Of a stretch of DNA of 64,000 nucleotides, positions 16,186 to 28,200 are shown one piece after another. This DNA is from Steinernema hermaphroditum (lineage: Eukaryota; Nematoda; Chromadorea; Rhabditida; Steinernematidae): contig CM059625.1 of assembly GCA_030435675.1 (NCBI GenBank), positions 1,364,001-1,428,000 of the forward strand, written 5' to 3'. Within the stretch, counting starts at the first letter, position 1; every line of letters begins with the position of its first letter. The position numbers and the translations under genes were made by a program. The notes below the pieces were generated by a model. That model saw only the letters and a program-made list of their open reading frames with translations, was not told where the DNA came from and made no database searches.

Positions 16186-19100
16186 CTAGTGACCCGGTCG
16201 AAGTCCGAAAGCGACGCCTTCCTGGAGTCGTCGCATCATCTCCGGCGCGTAGCCCGCACCGGTAGCCATCATTGCCTGCTGAGCAGCCAAATTCAGAGCT
16301 GGATGTCCGGCTCCGGCACCGTGGCCCATGAGAGCGGCCGGATTTCCGGCGGCAGCAGCAGCAAGCATCTGCTGTAACTGTTCGAAACCCTGCGGTCCAC
16401 AGTTCAATAAAGACGCCTGAGCAGCATGAGCGGCCTGTTGATGTGCGGCTTGTTGAGCAGCTTGTTGAGCAGCTTGTTGAGCAGCCTGCTGGGCAGCCTG
16501 AGCGGCCTGAGCCTGGGCTTGAGCTTCGGCTTGCGCACGGGCATGAGCAGCTTGTTGATGTGCTTGAGCCTGAGCCAAATGTGCCTGTGCTTGCAGAAAC
16601 AGCTGCATTTGTTGGCGTTCTGAAGAGAACTTTGTTGAATACGGAACTGCTAGAGCGAGTTGTTTACCAATGGGATTCATCATGGCGAACGCGGCAGCGG
16701 TGGCTTCTTGGTTCGCCGCTCCAATACCGAACAAGCTGGTAAGGCTTGCCTGTGCCGCAGCAGCAGCAGCTTGCGCTTGCGCCTGTTGTTCTTGTTGTCG
16801 CTGTTGATGTTCGCGTTGTTCGCGCTGTTGCTGTTGCTCCCGCTGTTGGAATTGTTGTTGTTGCATCAAAAGCGCCATTGTTCGGGGGTCGAGCACAGAA
16901 TTTGGCATGATAAACTAAAATTGAGTTCATTAAGTGAAAGCTGATCGCGACCGGCAATATTGACTTACCCCATTAGGAGCTGCCGATGTCGGAATCGTCG
17001 CCATACTCGCCTGATTTTGCCGTATCTGCTCAGCTTGTTTCTGTAGCGCCTGCTGCTGCTCAATCTCCATCATCATTCGCATGTGCTCCTGTTGCTGTAG
17101 GATAGCCAGTCGGGGATCGAACAGTCCGTTGCCGACCGATACGAAAGGAGGCATCGCAGGGGTTGATGGGGCGATGCTACCGTTAATAGTTGGCAAACGC
17201 GTCTGGCTCATGAGTACCGAGGTAGCCGACGGTGTGGCCGCGCCGATGTCTACACGACTGCTTGGTGTAGTTGGTAATTCCTTGATGGCGCATTGAGGAT
17301 ACGTAATGACATAATGAGGTATTACCTTCTTAGCTGTAGCAGTAGGCGTCGACCGCGTGCAATTTGACCTCCATTCGGATGGACTCGTCCGCACCATAAT
17401 ATCTGTTCGCGCACAGGATATTTCTGATTTTCGCCGTATAAAACGGACAACGGTACCAGTTTTCATCGACTTCAAAGGAGTGTTGTCAGGGAACACCTCA
17501 TCTGGCCCATCGTCAATGATTTCCTCAATTTCGTCGTCGTCCGTGGAAACGTCTTTTGGCGAATCTGTGTCATCCATCGGTTCTTGCTTTACGTTTTCCA
17601 TGGGAATGAGCGTGGGTGCAGCTGTCTTATCTGGACTTTCCTCGGTCTTAATCGGCTTCGTCTCCGCCGTGAGCGTCGGACAGACGGCCGATGAGGTAGA
17701 TGGTTGATCCGAGTGACCGCACACTCCGTTTGTTAGCGGTTGGTCGACTGGCTCCTCCTTTGGCTCTTCTTTGGGGATTGAAGTTTCCTTCTTGATTATA
17801 GCAGGCGTAACTGCTGATTCGTCTGAGCTGGTCGGCGAACCTTCAACTGTTTCAAGGGAAAGGGATCCAGCAGAAGAGGATGACGGCGAATCAGCGGTTG
17901 GAGCTTCGGACGGTGACCGACTGGACTCCTTCGGCCTCTTTTTGGAATTGCCGTTCGGAAGTGCCTCAGTGTCGTTTCCGTTCACATACGAACGAACACT
18001 TCGTTTACGCTTGTTTCCGTTTCGCACTATCAAGCTGCCATTCTTTTTTTCATCGTCACCACTGGCCGGCTGAGGTGTTCCATTCTGGCCATTGGCTGTA
18101 TCGACACTTGACGTCCGTTTCCGGTCCTTCTTACCGCTAGTGCGTGTGCGCACGCCGTACTCCTCGTCACCGGCGTCACCATTCTGGAAAAAGCGCAAAG
18201 TTGGAAAGTTCAATGGGAATTGCATCAATTTAACTTACCATACTTCCGTTCGGGCTACTTCGTGACTTGAAGAGACAAGGTGGCACAGTGGACGGCCGAT
18301 CGACGGGTCTCAACTGAGCGTACTTCTTGTAAAATAGTCGACAATCGGTGCACAGCAGCTGTCGATCCTTGCCCGCATGGTGCCAATCCTTGCTTTCTGC
18401 ACGACAAAATCAATCATAAAGGCTCAAACTTTTTCACAACTCACTGGAAGAGTAGCAGTGATGACAGGCGTAGCTGAGCTGATTGCCTTGGGCCTCCATC
18501 TCTTCGGTTTCGGTTTCAGACGCCGACGCGTAGTCGTTTAGTTCGGTTGACGCCGGCCGAGAGTTTTTCAATCCATTCGCCGTCTTCTTGCGGCCACTCG
18601 TAACGATAACGTTCCGTTGTCTCGTCAGCGCTTTCGGTTTCGTCGCATCTTTCGTCTTCTTCCATAAATAGTAGAACGCGACGAGCTGATCCTAAAATGC
18701 GGCGAACACATCAATTAGCCATTAGGCGATGGTGCGCTAATTACGTACCCGCTGATGAAGTGGAAGCAGCTCTTTGTGGATTTTGAGGAAGTTCTTTCCG
18801 TAGCTGCGGATGCCTTTTCCGAACTTTTTTGTTTCGTCGGCAGTGATGAAACTCGAATCGGCTGATAGCAGTTCGTCGTTGGCCTGCATCATTGTCAACG
18901 CGGCAGCCGCGTCATACCCGCATCGGTGTAGCTGCAAAGGTTCACAGATCGACTCGGAAGGCATGGCGCGTGTTACCAACCGTAACAAGAGCATCATCCG
19001 TCAAAATATCGTGCAACCGCGCATTCCTCTCGATGTCGGTGATCTTCTGATTTTTGAGCAAACTGAACATCCTGAACGAGGCGGCCAACTTCATATAGTT

Positions 19101-22100
19101 CTTTTCGCTTTCGGCGCAAATTTGCTCCGGTCTATAGAGAAGTTCATCACGATCCTGTTCATCGGAAACGCGTTCTTCTTGTAACGCCGGCAACTTCGCC
19201 TAAAATTGGAACAATTGAGTTACTGCTCACTCGAGCGTGGTTTAGCTTTCGTTTTCGGGAAGAACGCGGAAGTATGACATACCTGATAGGAGTTGCCGAC
19301 ACGAATTTCCCCTTGCACGGAAGCCAGCCTGCTGCTCTCCAGGTTAAACGATAAACAAGAGAAGAACGCGTCGTCGTGGCTGATGTCCTCTTCGTTCAGC
19401 GAGCTGATGTCCTTTGCAAATTGGACAGTGCACTTTCCTCTGCAAGAAAAATTAATTACTCATTTGAACAACATAAGGGCTACTTAGGGGTAGGAGGCGA
19501 CCTCCACCATGGTGCGGACAACGTGACCAGCACGGCGGTCACGCGGTGATGTCGAGAAAAATGAGACAATCGATGGGGGGCCCGATGAAAGCAGCGCACA
19601 GAAGCGCTAAGAGGGGAGCGATCGAGATCAAGAACGGGCGCTACAAGGCCGTGTGGCACAGGCGCCTCTTCACAGCGTTCAATATTCGTCTCTTCGCCTC
19701 GTGTTCTCCCATTCCATAACCTACTGCCACCCGCACACCAGCCCGAATTGCCCGCCCAAGTCAGATGTACACGCTTTGGCTCCGATCCCACTTCCCCTAT
19801 CCCTCTTCAAAGTCCCCCCGTATTTAATCTCTTTGGAGGAAGCTACTCGCAAAACTGCGTGCCGCCGTTCGCCCTATTTAAAGTCCTGCTCCCTCGTTCG
19901 TTCACTCCCGACTGCTTGCAAAGTAGATCGCGAGGTTAAATGACGGAGAACAAGCATTATTAGTCACTAACAGAATTATCTATCCCTTTATCCTAGGGGC
20001 TCAGACGAACTAGCTACTCAATGACACGACGTCATAAAGACTAAGTATGAGCGGAAAGAGAACAGGGAAGCTAGCAAATGAAGTTTTGAAACGAGCAAAT
20101 CGAATTAATCCAAATGAGCTCAATGAAACTGTGGCTGGGCGGGAGCTACGGGCCAAGCAAGAGCAAAGTTTTGTGTCACGATGTTAGACTTAGCCGTAGT
20201 CGACAACAAGATGACCGGAAAGAAAAGGGGAAATAATATGCGTCGTAGGAGGGGCAAAAGGAAATCGGGCGTCCGCAAAGGTGAAAAAGAGGGTGAGGTG
20301 GATAATCGCTTGTCAACAATCGTGCGCGGCCATCAAAGGTCACTGAGAGTGTGGCGCCCGTGAAGAGGAAATCGCGAAGTGCCGTCTGTTGTGAGACGGC
20401 TCTCTGTTGCAGCTGACCAGCAGGCGGGCGATGAGTGTGGGCTCGGATGACGCGACCGTCGTCCGTCAGAACGACGGGTTGTTTGCGGGCCGCAAAGAAC
20501 AAACACATAGTTATAGCGCTAATAACCCTGGGTCATTTGCGGAAAATCCATTTCGCGCCCATTTCACTAACCTTAACGCCGAAATGGAGACTTGTTGAGT
20601 ATATTCTGAAGAAAAAAGTTCTCGGGACTGTGTCCGTGGAGTTGTCTTATAGCCAGCCTCGGTCCGATCTTGCACTATCAGTGAATAGCTCAACTCGGGC
20701 ACGTCGTCCGGCCGGTAGTATCTGGTAACCTTGACTGACAACTGTTCTCGTTTCGTCTAAAATGCAATTAATCATTTTTTGGAAGCCATCGAAAGCAAAT
20801 GGTCGTTCATTAAATATTAAAATTGATTGGGCGTCTAAACAAACCAGACTTTCTGGTTTTTTTATGCGAAAGTAACACAACCTCTCGCAGCACAAGAGAT
20901 TGGGTTTGTTTATTTAGTGTGATCGGCGGCGATGGGCGAGGTGCCGGTGTCAATGTTTGCTTTCATATTTCATGCGGGGATCGACCGGCGGTCCTTTTCA
21001 AAAACAGTGAATGGTAGTAGGAGAAGTGTGGAAAAAGGAACTCTTCGTTCTGCGAAACACAAAAACAACAAATAGCCACTTTTTCGCTGTTTAGCCGCCC
21101 TTCACGTCTTCTTTTCTGCAGTACCGTTCGCCTCCTTTTTCTGCAAGCAATTATTGCCAATTGGAAAGTGACGGTCGGTGTCGCGACGGTTGATCGCTGG
21201 CGTCATCGCGCCCGCGCGCTGTCGTTCGCCTAGTGCGACTGGGTGGCGCTTCGTTGAAATCGTTGCCACCGACACATAAGTGTTAAATGAGTTGACATGC
21301 GACCCATTCGGCAGAAAAGTCAAGGAAAACATGAAAGTCAAAAGCAAAAGAGAAGTAGCGAGTGCGAGTGCGAAGGTATTACTATGATTAGATTGTATTG
21401 TATGAGCGCGTGTGTAAAAATCGAGTAAACACATGATGGCGTCAGCAAGTGTTTTTTTGCTGGTTGCAGAGAACAGGCCGGTGTGGTCGACTGGACAGGG
21501 GGTGATAAGAAAGCAAAGCCGACACAAAGTTGGTAAACACGCGGAGGGGGGCCAACGAGAGCAAACAGGGTGCGCGACTCGTTCAAGCGGAAGTAATCCA
21601 ATAATCCGACGAGCGCCCGCCGGGACCATAGTGACTCCTTTTGAAGAAGACACGTTTTCTTAGGGAGGAACAACGAGGGCGCAGAAGTTCAGGGAAGCGC
21701 AAAGCACCCGGAGCGTGTCTATGCGGTGGGCCATGGGGCGTAAGCAATTGGACCCCAATTTATGTTAATGTAATTGGTACGAAAACGATTTGGGCATGAA
21801 ATGTTTAGTTTTTGAGCGATGAATAATAGCGTAGAAGAAAAAACAAAGCGATGTAAGGACGTACCATTTTGAAGGTGCTGATTGTGCCAACCAGGAAGGG
21901 TTCCGATGGGCCGACGTCGACGAAAATGTTGTCGCCTGGCTTGTATCGAAGGCCATCGTGCGCTTCGAAACACTTGTACTCGCCGGACTGGCGGCTCTTG
22001 TAAGCCTTGCCGCGCTTTTTGCGCGAATAATCATGGTGGCGGTGGTTGTTCGTTCCAGAGGAGGACGGGTAATAGTAATAGGGTTCAACTTCCCAATGTC

Positions 22101-22146
22101 CTTGCTCGTTTAAGTCGCAGGGGCTGGTACCCGCTTCGTCACCCAT
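16186..22146 (-). CDS. egl-27: EGL-27 / RERE-type chromatin co-regulator
   Basis: Nine minus-strand exons: 22146-21865, 20741-20572, 19439-19283, 19199-18981, 18931-18749, 18691-18445, 18396-18239, 18183-16969, 16914-16186 (stop). The summed CDS is 3360 nt, 1119 aa; C. elegans EGL-27 is about the same size. Domains: BAH (about 60-195; KPGDNIFVDVGPSEPFLVG, RYYRPDDVPELSY, SRELFSSEY); ELM2 (about 195-290; IRVGNSYQAKLPAL, then LHRCGYDAAAAL); SANT (about 306-351; KKFGKGIRSYGKNFLKIHKE, FYYLWKK); GATA-type finger with Cys 413, 416, 435, 438 around KSKDWHHAGKD; an acidic, Ser-rich linker; an atrophin-like VRFIRR...CARTD motif (729-733); and an Ala/Gln-rich tail from about 890. By family knowledge it is a nuclear co-regulator that recruits HDAC1 through ELM2-SANT and acts in cell fate and Wnt-related patterning. 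Intron 4 is only 49 nt. The ATG at 22146 has an in-frame TAA two codons upstream, which fixes the start. Confidence 0.95.
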
Positions 22147-22227
22147 CGCTTAATTCCAATGGGACAGTAAGCGGTGTATGGGGCTGCAGAGCGCCGTCCT
22201 CGTTGTCCACTGGCCGACCTCTAGCTA

Positions 22228-22240
22228 TCTGGAATGAAAG
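22228..22240 (-). promoter_or_regulatory. Putative trans-splice / 5'UTR acceptor of egl-27
   Basis: On the minus strand TTTCATTCCAG ends at 22229, about 80 nt upstream of the egl-27 ATG. It is a good acceptor with no coding sequence immediately upstream, so it may take a spliced leader or join a distant 5'UTR exon. Confidence 0.4.
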
Positions 22241-25200
22241 AAGCAGATGTGAAGATATTCACTAGATAACACACGATGCTCGTATACGCTCCTTAACTTT
22301 CTTTACAGTTTTCGCATTCCATTTTTCGCATACTGTTTTTTGGCCTTTGGTGTCTTGACGCATCTCTCAATGTGCACACGCGGGTATACCAGAGGAGGAG
22401 GAGTTTTTGCTGTCTCGAAAACAACACCGGAATGTGTCAGTTATTGAAGAAGAATAGTCAGTCGATCGGTCGATTAGTAGTTAGAAAACATTTGAAGTGA
22501 ATAGAATAACGAACGAGAGGCGAACAGCCGACAAGAGCACAGCGCGTGGTGCTGAGCTCGGAACGATCGACCATCGGTCGGTAAACAATGCAAAACGAGC
22601 ATCATCGGAATATTGCACGGTGTAAAGGTGTGAATATGCTCGATGGGGAAATTATGACCCGGTGCGAAACCATTCACACGTCTTGTAAGTTGCAAAAGGT
22701 TGCTGCAAAAGAGGCACGGCGGTAGTGCGTGGTGGCGGGAAGAGTTCAAAGAGGTGATGGTGGCTTTCACTCGTGCTGGGCTATCACAATGAAGTTGTCC
22801 AATTGAGCATTATGTCAAATGGATGACAAGACGAACACGCGAAAAATGGCGAGTGATGTCCAATGCTCGTGGGCTCCAAGATAAATCCCGTTATGAGCGG
22901 TTCCGTCGACTTAAAACGGGTCGAAAAGAGATAATGACACCGAGCCAGTCAACTACTGTATCGTCCGCCATACATCTTATCGAAATGCTAACCATATGAG
23001 GCAGGCTTTGTAGAGGTGTTAAAGAATGTGGGAGTCCTGTGAGCATACGGTGGATGAGGAAACTATGGCGGGGCGCTTATAAGAAATATGTGTGTCCTCG
23101 CCCGAGTTATGAGGAGTGATGATGAAAACTGTAAGGTCCAGGCGCGCGCCACTGCAGCATGCACACGTCTCGCGCACCGAAGAAGACGGAAATAGAGAGC
23201 TGCGCAACCCCGGAGAAAGGGAGAAGAGAGAGCAACTGGACAACAGCGCCGAGAGAGAGAGGACGTCGTCGCGAGCGCGCATGTACGCGTCGAACGCACT
23301 TATTGTTATCTGCTCGGCTCGTGCTGCTGCTGGTAGTGAGTGGTAGGGCTGATGCTCTGTGTGCGACACAGAAATCATAAAATTGCGAGACGATTGACTA
23401 AAGACGGCTACCGACGAAGGCCGATGTCCTCAGCAGCTGATCAGCACCGCCCTCAGCAGCTGGTCATCATCACCGTTCATCATGGTACACATTTCAACAC
23501 TCTCGAACACCTCTTTTGAAAACACCACCAGTACTGTAGCCGTCGGGCGCGATAGCTAAGTTCACACTGATCCACTTGTGGTCTGTGTGTATGTGAAGTG
23601 GGGGCATCGAAAGTGCAAAGAAGCCTCTCGGAAGAGAGAGGGTGAATGTTTGCAAAACGGTTTCAGTGCTTGTTCTAAATAGATTAAGTGCGATCATTTT
23701 CAGCAAGACACATTTCCAATTAAGTGCATTCCATTGCCGAGAGAAAGAGGCGGAAGAACAGCCGCACCAGCTGATTTTATGCTTCTCCGCTTCCTCAAAC
23801 ATTTAGCACTATTTACTCAAGCGAACGCACAAATTAAAGCTTTCGCTGCGTGTGGGATATAAGTGGTAGTCTTTGCACGGACGCCTTAATTATGCAGTCG
23901 AACGTAAACAACATTGAGAGCGCGATTATTGAGAAATAGACAAGCGAAATAACAGCACATTAAAATTCGTCATCTGCTTTTTATAGCCCGTTCCGTGTTT
24001 AAAAATAGCAAACAACCTTGTAACTGTGAGTTGTGTTGCAAGCCAATTGTCGAGGAATAAAAGAGCCCAATGCAAAGTGGGTCAATTGCATAGTTCGATC
24101 CGACCGTGGAAAAGCCGCCGGTGGTCCTCCAAGCGGAGGACGTCGATTATCAAACAAAACGCGGCGGGCCTCAGTTTCGCGTTTTTTCGACTTCGTTTTC
24201 ATCTTCTTCGTCCGTTTTGCTCATGAATCGACACCACTGCCGTACGCGTGACCTCTACTCAGCGCGCTTCTCACTTTTCACCATTCGCGCGCACCACTTA
24301 TCAGTTAATTTCAAACCAAAAACACGTCCGTCCGTCTGAAGATCATCGCGTACAAATCCCTTTCGGAAAAAACGGCTGCCCCTTTTGACAAATGGTTGCA
24401 TATACTTGTTGATGGGTGTCGGCGGCAGGCGGCGGTGATTAGAGCGATGCGCTAAGGTTGTTTGTTATTGTTCGCAGGGGGTCAACTTCGGTTAGTGCCT
24501 CCTCCACCACCTCGTTGCCCCCGTTGTGTCCTCTCCCGTTCGCCCCTCATCGTCGTCGCCACTTAAGGTCGCCAACGGTCGAAATCGATAGGGGTGCGAT
24601 GTCCTTTCGCACAAATTACATAATGCGAGAAGATAAACACATGAAAAAGCAAACAACTGTTTTAGGGGGATATGATTTGTGGTAAAATGTCTCGTCTTAG
24701 CATTTTATCGCTGTTATTGGAAACGAAGTCACAGCTCACACGAAACGCTGTCAATGAGCCATTGTAATCAGAATAAGCTACAAAAAACGAATCTTTTTTC
24801 ATTTGAGAGGGAAAGAACAAAAATAAGCGGTCTGATAAAGCTATGCGATAAGAAGTAGCAAAACCCACAATGCACCTTAAGGGTTAGTTACAGACTATAC
24901 ATGGCTAGAGAGAAATACGGGAACGGATTCTAAGTACCTTAACGATTTGGGACAGCCCTAGTTGAATCGACCCAAGTCGATCAATCAATAGCCGATGAAC
25001 CAGTTACAGGACGCCGTTGTCATGACGTCTTATAATCGACGTTGCTGACAACTGATCGAGACAACCTGTACTGGTGTTAGCGGAGAACAGTGATGCTCGT
25101 AACTACCTCTACATATCGACCAGTTCCGCATGCTATCGCCCTTCCGATGTCCTTTTTTGCGCAAAAACCCACTTACCATCGCAAAAGTTGAACTTGTCGA

Positions 25201-28200
25201 ACGCGCGGCCGTTTCGCGCTGTCGCTCCTAAGTCCCATTATTCATGCGCCGGATTAGAGCCGATGGTCGAATGGGCGAATATTTGATTAGAGCAAAAAGA
25301 TGTGTGGCGGAGCAACGGACGCCATCACCATCGAGAAACAAAGTCCTTCAGATCAGCGCTGTGTGTGGCCGCCCGAGCGGTTTTGTCAAAGAGCATCACC
25401 GTTCGAGGGAAGTGTAAATGATGATGATGGGCGATGGTGAAAAGAGAAGGACGAGTGAAAAGTGACACAACAAATCATTGTTGAGGAGAATGAAGAGGGG
25501 GACTATGGAGAGCAAGCACGAGACATGTGCTCTATAAGTTGCCTGGTCAATTATTCATCTAACTCTTCCGGCTTCACGTCGAATAAAACATTTACGATTA
25601 TTCGTCAAGAAGGCAAAACAACGGAAACAGATAGGAGCAGGCCCGCCGAAAAGAGATGAAGATGGACTCTTGGCTTTGCTGTTGCTAGTGCTCGATGAGG
25701 CGAAGCATCGCTTCTGGAAGACGACGAAGAAGGCGAGGCGAGAAAAGCTTAGCTTCTACTTTTGCCTTCTTGTTCGGGCTCCTCCCTTTCTCGAGGAGGT
25801 GCACAAGAAACACAGCGGCCTCGAGGTCGAGAGGGAATTTGGACGCTTTGAGAAGGGGGCACCGACTGCGGGAAAGAGCCATTTAGCCCGCGCCGAATTG
25901 GCAAATAACGGAAGCATAATAAAACTAAAGTAATCACATCGTCGGCTGTCGTTCGGGCATGTTTTCATCGCGCGCGGCGCGCAACCCACTGCAGTCAGTC
26001 ATTGTCAACACGCGGCGACGGCCTGTTGCTCGCCGAAGTTGCTAATGTTTTGATTCCCGGAAGGGAGTCGGGAGTTCCTCAAATTGGGTCATGGCCAAAC
26101 GAGGAGAACAGCTTAAGGACGGCGGCACAAAGCGGTTGTTTCTAACATCGCCTGCCGAACGAGAAGACCTACGCGCATGGCTCAAAGGTGTAAAGGAAGG
26201 CTTTGCAAAAGTGGGAACAAAAGCAACGAACGCACACATGTTAAGAGTCTTAACAGCTTAATTGTCACCTCCGTTCGCGGCTCTTTTGCGAACAAAGTGG
26301 GGGAGGGCGCCCCAGAGCACACCATGACGGACTTGAGAATGTTCAGTGCGTGTGTGAGGTCGTCTCGTCGTCAATCATGAATATCGAATTAGATGCGTCG
26401 TACGCGGCAATTAAAGGACCATGACAGTGGAGTGGGCATAAGTCAAAGTGACCACCACGTTAACCCGACCGATTGACTCTTTAAAGCCGGGAAGAATCAA
26501 CTCGGCTGTCTCGAATGACACACCCCAGACATGCGGTAGGAAGAGGCATACGGTCGCCGGCTCCTCCTTGCGATGACGCTAGTGATATATCCGGATTACC
26601 AACATACTCTCACCGCGCCGCTGTTGCGTAGCTTTTTGTAGGGAGAGTGTCATGGAACACAACATAGAAGGGAGAGGCGCGATGAGGGAACCGGTTGACG
26701 CACGGCGACGCAAAGGCGATTGCAGCTTCGTGGATCAAGTAGCTGTTAGCGCCCGTTTACCTTGCACTGGCTGGACGACTACTCACTGGTATATGGTACT
26801 ACGGCGAAGAAGTCGTTGGCGCGTTGACACTCAAAAGTAAACAAACAGAGGTAATGATCAAGTGCGAAATTGAGACACCGTGCTTGACGGTCTAGTTGGA
26901 GCTAAGACGCTGGGAAAATCCAATTGAAAATTAAAGAAAAATATAATCGCGCGATTAATCACCGCCGCGCTGTCTGTCAGATGCAAAGGTCAACAAAGGG
27001 CTGCTCGCTCCTCAATCTGCATAACACCCGCTCGCCGATGACCGTCCGCCACCGCCAACCACGATGGGCGACATTCTCGCTGGCCCTATCCCAAAGACCC
27101 CTTAGTTAGTCATATGGCGCGCTGGACGATTAATTAAGGCTCAGTGGGCGGCTCCTCTGAACCACGTCGAATGTTCGAAACTTTCCTAAAGGAAAACGCT
27201 TCCGAATATACGCGAACCGTGGGCAATTAAGGGCTGTTGCGGGCTGCACGCCAAAGAACATAAAACAAACAATACGTTTGCATTTGGTGGCGCGAAAAAA
27301 AGAAGCTGGAGGACCTCGGAGAAGGAAACTAATCTTCGATGGGGCGAGAGACGCTCTCTCTCGTCAAAGGGGGTGTGGCCTTCAGACACGCTGTGCGCAG
27401 TGTGAACGCGAAAGGCGAAATTTCGCGGCAAAGGAGGAGTCGGGCAGAGAGAAGCGACGCGGTTGAAAGAAGCCGCGCGAAGTGGAGATTAGTCGCCTGA
27501 AGGAAGCGAAGGGACTTCAAAGCAGACAAGAGAGACGCTTGACGCGAGAAAAGATGCACTCTATACAACATGCGCGAGCGCTTAATTCGCAACCGCCTAT
27601 AATAACCTAATCCCTCTGCAATTATTTAAGTCGCCGAGTGCAATTACCGTATTATTCTAGGCGCCGCGCGCTGCTGCTTAAAGAAGCGCAACAGGGGCGC
27701 AGAGAACGCAGATGGAAACGGGCGCCACTAAAGGTGAGGACGTTCAGAGAAGCTGATCGCGACGCGTGCGCCTCTTCTCGAAGTCACAGTAACCGCATAG
27801 CACCTCCCCTTTGTGTCGCCAACTCCCTTTTGACACCCTTTTACTACTTCCACTACCGACCGTCGCTACACTTACCTCTGCTCGCCCTCCACGCGCATCA
27901 AAGAATAAACAAAACACAGAGCGAACAACTTCTCGTTCGCAGCAATCAGCAGCCTATCGACAAGACAGTTCGTTGTGCACGCGCCTCTGCGCCACCACCG
28001 AGAAAACACCGTTCGCGTACACGTTCGTTTTTGTTCTTCATCTTCTTCTCGCGCCTCGCGCCCGCTTGTCTTTTGGCAGCCGCCGCCACAGGCGCCGACC
28101 AGCTGGTTCCGCACCCGCGGCGCCGTCGTCTTCGTCGTGGCGGTGCTGATCCGGAAGGCGATCGAGAGGATTTGATTGAGGAGGTTGAGACGGACGCGGC

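Noticed and set aside
20176..20508. Minus-strand 110-codon frame in egl-27 intron 2 as an extra BAH exon
   Set aside because: Joining 20572 directly to 19439 restores the conserved ALRGKC junction, and no good acceptor precedes this frame.
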